A stretch of 17,287 nucleotides of DNA from Anaerolineae bacterium. Lineage in GTDB: Bacteria > Chloroflexota > Anaerolineae > Promineifilales > Promineifilaceae. Within the stretch, counting starts at the first letter, position 1; each line of letters begins with the position of its first letter. The notes beneath the pieces were generated by a model that saw nothing but the letters and a program-made list of their open reading frames with translations, was not told the origin of the DNA and ran no database searches. Positions 8,175 to 14,589 of the stretch are shown one piece after another. A program made the translations under genes and the position numbers. The stretch is from assembly GCA_028277515.1 (NCBI GenBank), contig JANQGC010000306.1, positions 1 through 17,287 of the forward strand. Reading direction: 5' to 3'.

Positions 8175-8639
8175 TTAAGTAGTTTGGAGTTCTTCCAAAA
8201 TCGAACGGCAAACAGGCAAAACGGCCGCCTGTACTTCATCACTCAAACGATTAGGCAAACCCAATTGGAGGGGTTGCACCCCATAAAGGATCAAAAATTC
8301 AGGAAGCATATCCAACGCTTCAGCCAAAGTTATAGCCTCAGCCAATCCTGCTGCATGTAAACTGGTATTAATTCCGGGATGGTTAATTAGGGCAGCCGTA
8401 TCGCCAGGTAACATGCGCCGCCACTGTCCAGGCGGCAAATCCATATCGGCTGCATCGACCAAAATTACGTGCTGATACCCCTGCCATGTTAACAACAATT
8501 CCAGACCGGGGGTACCAGCATCAATGATATCAATTTCAGGGGGGAGATCCTCTTTTTGTAATTCGGAAATGACAGCCGGACCTACGCCATCATCTCCTCT
8601 AAAAACACTGCCAATCCCCTGGACCAATATTTTGCTCAT
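8175..8639 (-). CDS. [NiFe] hydrogenase maturation protease (HybD/HoxW-like)
   Basis: 154 aa from ATG 8639. This family removes the C-terminal tail of the hydrogenase large subunit after nickel insertion. Motifs: GIGSVFRGDDGVG (8-20) with Asp16 at the position of HybD Glu16, VDAAD (Asp62, matching HybD Asp62) and His95 in SLHAAGL, a likely match of HybD His93; these bind Ni in the family. ATG 8639 gives MSKILVQGIG, the normal start. The longer frame begins with TTG at 8660 inside hydA and is less likely. It begins 7 nt after the hydA stop and closes the operon, so its substrate is very probably the adjacent large subunit. No hypABCDEF genes are in the window, so the general maturation machinery must be elsewhere. 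Confidence 0.93.
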   Translation of the reverse strand: MSKILVQGIGSVFRGDDGVGPAVISELQKEDLPPEIDIIDAGTPGLELLLTWQGYQHVILVDAADMDLPPGQWRRMLPGDTAALINHPGINTSLHAAGLAEAITLAEALDMLPEFLILYGVQPLQLGLPNRLSDEVQAAVLPVCRSILEELQTT

Positions 8640-8646
8640 GTCATGG

Positions 8647-9936
8647 CTATGTAAACTCAACCTTAATTAGATGGGTTGAACAAGAAATACAAGGATCGTA
8701 AGCTCTAACCAACATCTCTAATTGCTTGGCCACCTGATCCTGGGGTTCCCCCAGCAACGTCGGAACCATTTCCCGCATATCCGCCTCAATGTTAGCCACA
8801 TTCTGATTGGTCGGAATAATACAGTTAGCCCCAGTAATTATCCCGTCGTCGATAACATAATGATGGAAAAGGACGCCTCGCGGCACTTCGCATGCGCCAA
8901 CTCCCTCACCTGACAGGCGCGCTGGAGCTGCTGGCGGTTCATGGGCAATTTCTTGCTTTAGGAGTTCATCAATCAAATTCGCTCCCTCAACAAAACAGTG
9001 AACAATTTCGACTACTTGGGCTACAGTGTTCATATATGGATTGGTGCAGCCCGGCTGGAGATGTAGAGTTGAAGCGGCCGATTTCGCCCGGGTATGAAGT
9101 TGGTCATAGTTATTATTGAAACGGGCCAATGCACCAACCATATAGCTATCCCGCTGGTTGAAACAATGCTTGGCTGAGGAATGGGGAACGATTTTCTCAT
9201 TGGTCACTGAACGGTATTGTTCAATAGGCCACACACCACCATCACTACTTTTGATTTGCCCATCAATAAATCCGTAGGTTTCTGGATTGCGCAGCGAAAT
9301 ATATTCGGTTTCGCGCTCAAACTGGGGGATATTCAGGGGCTGGAATAAGTTGATAGTTTCTTCTACGTCAGGCCAAAGTTCTACAAACATCTCACGCAAG
9401 CGGTATAATTCGGCCGTCGTTGGGAAATGAGAAAATCCACCAACTGTCATGGCAATAGGATGGGTGTGCCTGCCCGCAACGATCTTACAAATCTCCCCTG
9501 CTAGTTTCTTTAAGCGCAAGGCTCTTAAGACGACTTCCGGAGCTGTTTTTGCCAGTGGAATCACACTCCCCACATTTAAAAAATCAGGAGCTACCAACAT
9601 ATAGGCATGAAGGATATGGCTGTCTAATATCTCACCAATGAAATTCAAGCGGCGAAGCAGTTTAGTTTGTACCGACGGTTCAACGCCTAACGCCCGTTCC
9701 GTGGCCAGTAAAGATGTCGTCGCATGGCCAACAGCGCAAATGCCGCAAATGCGTGAGGTAAGCCTTGAGGCTTCTTTATATGAGCGTCCGCGCAGCATCG
9801 CCTCAAAAAAGCGGGGCGTTTCTGTCACCTGCAACTCGCATTTCTTCAATTCTCCATTGACAACATCGACAACAATATTGCCATGCCCCTCTACCCGTGT
9901 GATATGTTGGATATCAATATTTAACTTATGTGTCAT
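8647..9936 (-). CDS. hydA: [NiFe] hydrogenase large (alpha) subunit, group 3b type
   Basis: 429 aa from ATG 9936. Carries the Ni-Fe(CN)2CO active site for H2 oxidation/proton reduction. The L1 motif is RVEGHGN (14-20) and RICGIC (Cys64, Cys67); the L2 motif is DPCISCSTH (Cys416, Cys419, His422), giving the four Ni ligands. A 7-residue tail, LIKVEFT, follows His422 and should be cut off by the adjacent protease. The start has AGGAGA 6 nt upstream and overlaps the hydD end by 11 nt; the frame could open at TTG 9963 but that would bury the Shine-Dalgarno. With beta, gamma and delta subunits upstream it forms a cytosolic NAD(P)-linked heterotetramer. Exact subgroup needs phylogeny. Confidence 0.96.
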   Translation of the reverse strand: MTHKLNIDIQHITRVEGHGNIVVDVVNGELKKCELQVTETPRFFEAMLRGRSYKEASRLTSRICGICAVGHATTSLLATERALGVEPSVQTKLLRRLNFIGEILDSHILHAYMLVAPDFLNVGSVIPLAKTAPEVVLRALRLKKLAGEICKIVAGRHTHPIAMTVGGFSHFPTTAELYRLREMFVELWPDVEETINLFQPLNIPQFERETEYISLRNPETYGFIDGQIKSSDGGVWPIEQYRSVTNEKIVPHSSAKHCFNQRDSYMVGALARFNNNYDQLHTRAKSAASTLHLQPGCTNPYMNTVAQVVEIVHCFVEGANLIDELLKQEIAHEPPAAPARLSGEGVGACEVPRGVLFHHYVIDDGIITGANCIIPTNQNVANIEADMREMVPTLLGEPQDQVAKQLEMLVRAYDPCISCSTHLIKVEFT

Positions 9937-10702
9937 GGGTCTTCTCCTGAACGGTCGACTCAAAAATCTGGTTGTTGAGGAACAAAGAAAGTTTCAAATC
10001 AATTTCAGATGTGGATAATCCATGCTCCGTCATCACCTCACGAAGCATATTAATCTTGGGTGATGGAATTAGTCCGCGGCAGCCTTCGCACTCCAATCCA
10101 TATGAGGGACATATTGCCTTACAGCCAGCAGAGGTAATAGGTCCCAAACAAACTTTCCCCAATTGGTAAAGGCAAATATTTTCATCTAGTTTGCATTCAA
10201 TACAAACCGGATAATCGGGAGTTTTTACAGCTCGTCCTTGGAGCAGCGCCGTCACAATCTTTTGGAATTCTAAACCATCGATCGGACATCCAGGCACAAC
10301 TCCATCCACTTGAATCACGGCCGAAATAGCCCTTGGCTCATATGTCTCAAACCAATCCGCTTTTGAACCATAGACGTATTCCCGAACCTCATCTAAATTC
10401 AATCCATTACGGATAGCATTTACGCCGCCTAAATGTGCACACGCACCTAGGGCAACAACAATATTCGCTCGTTGACGAATATCTTGCAATCGGGCTTCAT
10501 CACTCGGGCGTGTACAAGACCCCTCAATGAAGGCGATATCATAGGCATCATATTTTTCACTCATCGCCTCACGAAATTCCACAATTTGGACAACATCCAG
10601 CAATTCCGGTTGGGATTGCAAAAGGTCAATGACTGTAAGCTGGCAACCCTCACAGCTTGTGAAGTCAAAAAAGGCGACGGTTGGCTTGTTACTATTACTC
10701 AT
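9926..10702 (-). CDS. hydD: [NiFe] hydrogenase small (delta) subunit
   Basis: 258 aa. Relays electrons from the Ni-Fe site through Fe-S clusters. The proximal [4Fe-4S] ligands are Cys17 and Cys20 (SCEGC), Cys88 (GACAH) and Cys139 (PGCP). Eight further cysteines suitable for the medial and distal clusters lie at 167, 170, 177, 185, 194, 198, 205 and 208. There is no Tat signal and no C-terminal membrane helix, so it is cytosolic, as expected for group 3. ATG 10702 overlaps the hydG stop by 4 nt (ATGA), and the end overlaps hydA by 11 nt, so translation is coupled. The family also includes Mvh/Frh small subunits, but the partners here point to group 3b. Confidence 0.96.
   Translation of the reverse strand: MSNSNKPTVAFFDFTSCEGCQLTVIDLLQSQPELLDVVQIVEFREAMSEKYDAYDIAFIEGSCTRPSDEARLQDIRQRANIVVALGACAHLGGVNAIRNGLNLDEVREYVYGSKADWFETYEPRAISAVIQVDGVVPGCPIDGLEFQKIVTALLQGRAVKTPDYPVCIECKLDENICLYQLGKVCLGPITSAGCKAICPSYGLECEGCRGLIPSPKINMLREVMTEHGLSTSEIDLKLSLFLNNQIFESTVQEKTHDT
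9943..9948 (-). promoter_or_regulatory. Shine-Dalgarno of hydA
   Basis: AGGAGA on the minus strand, 6 nt before ATG 9936 and within the end of hydD. It fixes the hydA start downstream of the TTG at 9963. Confidence 0.7.
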
Positions 10703-11553
10703 GAGAACGCCTCCTCAAAATGTTCGATCTCATCATATGAGAAAGCAGGCCCAGCCTGACAGGTGTAAATGTGCTGTAACTGACAATGGCCACATTTGCC
10801 CACTCCGCATTTCATGCGTCGTTCAAAACTCATCCAAATATTGCCTTTAGGAATTCCAACTTTCAACAATTCGGCAATGACAAAATGATACATAATAGGA
10901 GGACCAACGATCACCGCTGCCGTGTTGCGGGGTACAATTTCAACTTCAGTAAATAGATTTGTAATCACGCCAACTGTATGTTGCCACTGCGAATTTGCTC
11001 TATCCACAGTGAGATGGAGTTCGACATCCTCACGGGACGACCACTCAACCAATTCCTCACGGAAAAGCAAATCATCAGGATTCCGCGAACCATAGAGAAT
11101 AATAACCCGGCCATAGTTCCCACGTTCGTCCAGCACTTCGGTAATCAATGAACGCAGAGGAGCCATCCCCAAACCCCCAGCCAGTAAAAGGATATCCTTA
11201 CCTCTGAAATGTTGTATCGGAAATCCCCTGCCAAATGGACCTCGAACACCGATAATGGCGCCTGGTTTTAAATGATGTAAAGCATTTGTTAAATCCCCAG
11301 CGCGACGTATACACAATTCAAAAGTGCCATCACTGCGGCTAGGTGAGGAAGAGATGCTGATCGGGGCTTCCCCTATACCAAATAATGATACTTGAACAAA
11401 TTGACCGGGAGCATGACGTAAAGTGATATCATGTGGCAGATCAATGGTAAAAAGTGTTTCCAAATCGGTTAGAGGAATCATCGATACAATTCGCGCCGGG
11501 ATGGGTTGGTAAATTGATCCGGATTGGGTAACCTCTTCAATTAAACGTCTCAT
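10699..11553 (-). CDS. hydG: Hydrogenase gamma subunit, FAD/NAD(P)-binding oxidoreductase with [2Fe-2S] site
   Basis: 284 aa, ferredoxin-NADP reductase fold, related to AsrB and dihydroorotate dehydrogenase electron-transfer subunits. The FAD-binding barrel includes EAPISISSSP (62-71) and GVRGPFGRGF (102-111); the NAD(P) domain has GGLGMAPLRS (126-135) and IVGPPIMY (215-222). A C-terminal [2Fe-2S] motif has Cys249, Cys254, Cys257 and Cys265. It passes electrons between the Fe-S chain and NAD(P)(H). ATG 11553 overlaps the hydB stop by 4 nt and its own stop overlaps hydD by 4 nt. Preference for NADP+ over NAD+ cannot be read safely from the motif. Confidence 0.95.
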   Translation of the reverse strand: MRRLIEEVTQSGSIYQPIPARIVSMIPLTDLETLFTIDLPHDITLRHAPGQFVQVSLFGIGEAPISISSSPSRSDGTFELCIRRAGDLTNALHHLKPGAIIGVRGPFGRGFPIQHFRGKDILLLAGGLGMAPLRSLITEVLDERGNYGRVIILYGSRNPDDLLFREELVEWSSREDVELHLTVDRANSQWQHTVGVITNLFTEVEIVPRNTAAVIVGPPIMYHFVIAELLKVGIPKGNIWMSFERRMKCGVGKCGHCQLQHIYTCQAGPAFSYDEIEHFEEAFS

Positions 11554-12635
11554 TCGATCACCTCCGCCACCGGCACCAAATCTCCTCTCGCCTTCCCCGT
11601 TCGCTGAGACCGTTCTCGAAGCTTATTGAATACCTCAATGGGTGTGATATGAACCAGGCAACTTGAGGCGCAACGCCCACAACCGACACAGCCAACAAGA
11701 CCAAAAGCATCCATTTGATATTTGCCTTTGCGCATGAAACGATGCCGTTGCCTAATGGCCAGTTTGTCCCGAAAATTATGGCCGCCGGCTATCATGGCAA
11801 ACTGGTCAATTTGGCAGGAATCCCACCGCCGGACGCGCTGGCCTTTCTCTAATAAAAGATCAGCCTCGTCCCTCACATCGAAACAGTAGCAAGTCGGGCA
11901 CACTTGGGTACACATGCCACAAGCAAGACAACGCTCCCCCAACTCCTCCCATAAATTGTCATTGTAGCAATCGTCTAATAACTCTGACATTTCTACAACA
12001 TCAAAATCCAGTCGGTAGGGAAACCGCTCCCACTTTTCACTGTAAGTTTTATTGATGCGCTTCATGTCCGCCGGCATCGCCTCGAATGCATGGTGGAAAC
12101 CATCCATCAATTTGATTCCATTTCGTGTTAAGACATTGAGCGCATAAACATCGCCAAGATCCAGAATGTGGATGTCAAATCCATCCGCCGAACTGGCTGT
12201 GCCCATATCCCGACAGAATGATTGTTCTGTACATGGATTAAGACATTCAACGCCGACAAGAAAGGTTTGCTCCCGATATGCTTTATAGTGCTCATCCACA
12301 TACCCCTGGGTGAAGACGTGGTCCAGCAGCTTTATCGAATGGAGATCACAAGTATGGATGCCAAATATCACCGTCGGCTCAGAGTCTATTTGAGCCTGAA
12401 TGCGACTGCCATTTATTTCATACTCTAAAAGCTTTTCTCTAGGTGGGAATAGATATTTCTTTGGGGGTAATACTGTTGGCGGAAACTCAAGATTCAGGTC
12501 ATCCTCAGAATGAATCTCTCCATAAACAAATTGTCCTTGCTTTTCCGTTGGCCCCACCACCCGGTATTGCTCTTTGAGCCGGGCAACCCAATTCCCAAGA
12601 ACGACTTTGGGCATTATCTTATAGCTCATCGCCAA
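11550..12635 (-). CDS. hydB: Hydrogenase beta subunit, 4Fe-4S dicluster protein (sulfhydrogenase beta / AsrA-like)
   Basis: 361 aa. An N-terminal domain of about 220 residues is shared with anaerobic sulfite reductase subunit A. Two ferredoxin-like [4Fe-4S] motifs follow: Cys236, 239, 242, 246 (CLACGMCTQVC) and Cys316, 319, 322, 326 (CVGCGRCASSC). It carries electrons between the small subunit and the flavin subunit. The start is uncertain: TTG 12635 lies 7 nt after GGGGAGG, an ideal spacing, while ATG 12629 in the same frame is 13 nt away; I favour TTG. It is the first gene of the operon, and its stop overlaps hydG by 4 nt. The order beta-gamma-delta-alpha matches group 3b operons such as Pyrococcus hydrogenase I. 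Confidence 0.95.
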   Translation of the reverse strand: MAMSYKIMPKVVLGNWVARLKEQYRVVGPTEKQGQFVYGEIHSEDDLNLEFPPTVLPPKKYLFPPREKLLEYEINGSRIQAQIDSEPTVIFGIHTCDLHSIKLLDHVFTQGYVDEHYKAYREQTFLVGVECLNPCTEQSFCRDMGTASSADGFDIHILDLGDVYALNVLTRNGIKLMDGFHHAFEAMPADMKRINKTYSEKWERFPYRLDFDVVEMSELLDDCYNDNLWEELGERCLACGMCTQVCPTCYCFDVRDEADLLLEKGQRVRRWDSCQIDQFAMIAGGHNFRDKLAIRQRHRFMRKGKYQMDAFGLVGCVGCGRCASSCLVHITPIEVFNKLRERSQRTGKARGDLVPVAEVIE

Positions 12636-12642
12636 TTGCTAG

Positions 12643-12649
12643 CCTCCCC
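12643..12649 (-). promoter_or_regulatory. Shine-Dalgarno of hydB favouring a TTG start
   Basis: GGGGAGG on the minus strand lies 7 nt before TTG 12635 and 13 nt before ATG 12629. The spacing supports the rarer TTG start, which may limit expression of the operon's first protein. Confidence 0.6.
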
Positions 12650-12667
12650 TGACGAATGACAGGTTAA

Positions 12668-12695
12668 ATAATAACACAGAAAAAGACCAGGTCAT
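12668..12695 (-). promoter_or_regulatory. Candidate hyd operon promoter
   Basis: On the minus strand ATGACC (12690-12695, 4/6), a 16-bp spacer and TATTAT (12668-12673, 5/6). The predicted start near 12661 leaves a leader of about 26 nt that holds the hydB Shine-Dalgarno. A 7-bp inverted repeat, GAATGAC (12654-12660) and GTCATTC (12691-12697), brackets the -10 and overlaps the -35, so it might be an operator. Confidence 0.4.
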
Positions 12696-12704
12696 TCACC
12701 AGCT

Positions 12705-12753
12705 AAAAAACGAATAAAAATCGCTGAAGCCCGCGCTTTGACCGCTTCAGCGA
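12705..12753 (-). terminator. Rho-independent terminator, minus strand
   Basis: TCGCTGAAGC (12721-12730) and GCTTCAGCGA (12744-12753) form a perfect 10-bp stem with a 13-nt loop. On the minus strand the stem is followed by TTTTTATTCGTTTTTT. It probably ends the kinase/peptidase/ATP-grasp operon, about 180 nt after its last stop codon. It also lies between a far-upstream candidate promoter and hydB, so it could act as an attenuator of hydrogenase transcription. Confidence 0.85.
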
Positions 12754-12821
12754 GGCCTCACCAAATTCAAGCAAAAACAACTTTTGCCGAACGGTATTCA
12801 TTTTTTTCTAAACTAACATTG

Positions 12822-12850
12822 AGTATGGCAAACTTTTTAATAGAGATCAA
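12822..12850 (-). promoter_or_regulatory. Second, weaker candidate promoter upstream of hydB
   Basis: On the minus strand TTGATC (12845-12850), a 17-bp spacer and CATACT (12822-12827), each 4/6. If used, transcription would start near 12815 and run through the terminator hairpin before reaching hydB. Its start is about 82 bp from the centre of the Crp/Rex-like palindrome. Low confidence. Confidence 0.2.
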
Positions 12851-12889
12851 TGACTTTTGTCCTTATTATTCATGACAAAAATCATTGAT
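12846..12889. repeat. 16-bp near-perfect inverted repeat (hairpin)
   Basis: ATCAATGACTTTTGTC (12846-12861) pairs with GACAAAAATCATTGAT (12874-12889); 15 of 16 positions are complementary and the remaining one can form a G-U type pair in one strand's RNA. The loop is 12 nt. There is no adjacent T-run on either strand, so it is not a classical terminator. It shares one base with the palindrome at 12889-12906. Confidence 0.75.
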
Positions 12890-12906
12890 TGTGAGATAAT
12901 TCACAA
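12889..12906. promoter_or_regulatory. Crp-type or Rex-type operator palindrome
   Basis: TTGTGAGATAATTCACAA. It contains a perfect TGTGA-N6-TCACA Crp/Fnr-family core, and it also matches the Rex consensus TTGTGAA-N4-TTCACAA except for one base (G at position 7). It lies about 254 bp upstream of hydB and 28 bp after the stop of the ATP-grasp gene. Which regulator binds cannot be decided from the site alone. Confidence 0.5.
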
Positions 12907-12934
12907 TTAAAATTATTTATTTCTTTCGTGTTGC

Positions 12935-13444
12935 CTAATTAGGAGGCTTGTCAAGCGGTGGGGCAACCGCTAAAAAATCCTGGCCGAACCTAACGCTGTA
13001 TTCAGATATTAAAGATTCCACGCGTGATCGAGCGGGCGAGGCCACGATGAGACCGGCATGCTGTCTCTTGTCCAGCCGGTATACAATCTCCGGATCTTGA
13101 TACCCGGATAAATCAGGAGCCTCCTGGCGAGCCAGGCAAATCAACACACCGGCATAATTTCCTGAATCCTTGGGTGCTGAATACGTTTCGCCCCTAGAGA
13201 ATGCAACCTCTAAATTACCCCACTCTGCCCACAAATTGATTCCGCTGGCCGCTTCTACCAATTGCTCTATATTGGCCCCGCCAACGCGCGCGGCAACTTC
13301 CAGGAAATAATACCGGCCGTCTTCACCTTTAATAAACTCAGCAAGGATCACCCGCGCGCCGGCCTTTTTAGCTGCACTTAGGAAAGTCATTCCCTTAAAA
13401 TAACTGGCCAGACACAAAATTGTCATTGGGGATTCATCAGACAT
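12935..13444 (-). pseudogene. ATP-grasp protein with the central region missing
   Basis: 169 aa from ATG 13444 (GGAG 6 nt upstream; in-frame TTG at 13456 is less likely). Residues 7-34 (MTILCLASYFKGMTFLSAAK...) are the start of the pre-ATP-grasp domain of carbamoyl-phosphate-synthase-like ATP-grasp proteins, normally about 400 aa. Residue 35 onward (EFIKGEDGRYYFLEVAARVGGA) is the end of the ATP-grasp fold, with metal-binding Glu49, followed by a C-terminal region seen in full-length relatives. The roughly 230 residues between, including the lysines and loop that hold ATP, are absent, and the frame is kept across the junction near 13342. It probably cannot bind ATP normally. It starts 13 nt after the peptidase stop, last in its operon. 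A short functional protein or an assembly error are alternatives. Confidence 0.75.
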
Positions 13445-13457
13445 CGTGGACTCCAAT

Positions 13458-14585
13458 TTATTTATACTTATCCATAGCAGCCAGCATTCCTGCTAAATTC
13501 CTGGAAAACTCCGTTGAATAATGGTCAATTAACTCCACCGTCATCGTGGGAATGTTTTGCATCGTCAACCAGTCTCCAGCATCACCGGTAATAGGATAGC
13601 TGGAAAAGCGTTCGTAAACCGGGTAGCCGCTGGCATCACCATAGGTTTGCGCGAGCAGCATCGATTCTAAATGGGTTTCCGGGCAGCCGGCAGCAAAAAC
13701 ACCATTAGCCGCACTATGTAAAAATATGACGGCCGCCGGTTGTCGGTTGAGAAAAAAGTCGCGCAAGATGACGCTCTCCGACTCAGAAAATGGAGCAGAC
13801 CCTGCGCTAACCGCCTTGTCGCGCCAGGTGGCTTGCGGCTGCCATTGGCAATCCCAGTTGCGATTTAAATCGACATTATTGGCATTAAAACGACCCGGCA
13901 CACTATCTTCGGCCACATCAGCCGGAGAAAAGCGTCCCTCCTTCCCCGTGACCAGCACCTGGCCATCCGGGTTGGCTGAGGGAATGATAGTTAAGGTAAT
14001 CGTTTCCGGTATCAATTCCGGATTGGCAACAAAATGATCGATTAATTCATAAGCCAACAATATAGTGTTCCATTCATAACCACCATGAATGCCACCAACA
14101 ATAATGATTTCCTGTGCTCCTTCATTGAACTGGTGGGCGACAATCGGCCGTCCTTCAATCGAATTTCCCAGGCTGAAAATGACGGGCGATTGTTGAGTTG
14201 GGGTCATAATGGGTGTACTGCTGGCTGAGGGAATTCTCGTCACGGTTGGCGTCTCTAATGCCCCGCTCGTCGGAGTTGGCGTTGGCAAAGTGTTCATCGG
14301 GCTGGATGGTATGGTTGTTGGCGTAGCGGTGATGGTAGGGAGATTATTTTCTGTGGGCATGGCTGTTGGCATTGCCGTTATCATCGGCGAAGGGACTGGT
14401 GTTGAGGAAGTACCGGCAGGGTAAGCGTCACTTTCCTCCACCCCTCCGGCAACCACAATAGGTACAAACTGCGGAGTCAGCACCGGCTCCGGAGACATCC
14501 CTTGACAACCAAGAAACGTGAGTGAAAAAATTAAAACAAAGCTCCCCTTCAATCGAAATGATATGAAGCATAAAAACTTTCCCAT
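13458..14585 (-). CDS. Lipoprotein with M14-family zinc carboxypeptidase domain
   Basis: 375 aa from ATG 14585; the frame is open to 14723 but that part overlaps the kinase gene and lacks family features. The N-terminus is a signal peptide with lipobox FLGC (lipidated Cys27), then a Pro/Thr/Ser-rich linker (about 58-134) and an M14 domain (about 136-375). Visible catalytic residues are His167 and Glu171 (GGIHGGYEWN, zinc), Arg232, Asn241/Arg242 (VDLNRNW, carboxylate binding), His290 (IFLHSA, third zinc ligand) and Glu351 (TVELIDH, catalytic). Family members cleave C-terminal residues of peptides, some of them of peptidoglycan. It starts 4 nt after the kinase gene, whose ectodomain is its paralogue. 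H-x3-E instead of the usual H-x2-E spacing is odd. Substrate unknown. Confidence 0.92.
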   Translation of the reverse strand: MGKFLCFISFRLKGSFVLIFSLTFLGCQGMSPEPVLTPQFVPIVVAGGVEESDAYPAGTSSTPVPSPMITAMPTAMPTENNLPTITATPTTIPSSPMNTLPTPTPTSGALETPTVTRIPSASSTPIMTPTQQSPVIFSLGNSIEGRPIVAHQFNEGAQEIIIVGGIHGGYEWNTILLAYELIDHFVANPELIPETITLTIIPSANPDGQVLVTGKEGRFSPADVAEDSVPGRFNANNVDLNRNWDCQWQPQATWRDKAVSAGSAPFSESESVILRDFFLNRQPAAVIFLHSAANGVFAAGCPETHLESMLLAQTYGDASGYPVYERFSSYPITGDAGDWLTMQNIPTMTVELIDHYSTEFSRNLAGMLAAMDKYK

Positions 14586-14589
14586 ATTA

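Noticed and set aside
14209..14424. Plus-strand frame rich in Val and Gly opposite the lipoprotein linker
   Set aside because: It is the mirror of the Pro/Thr-rich linker codons, not a gene.
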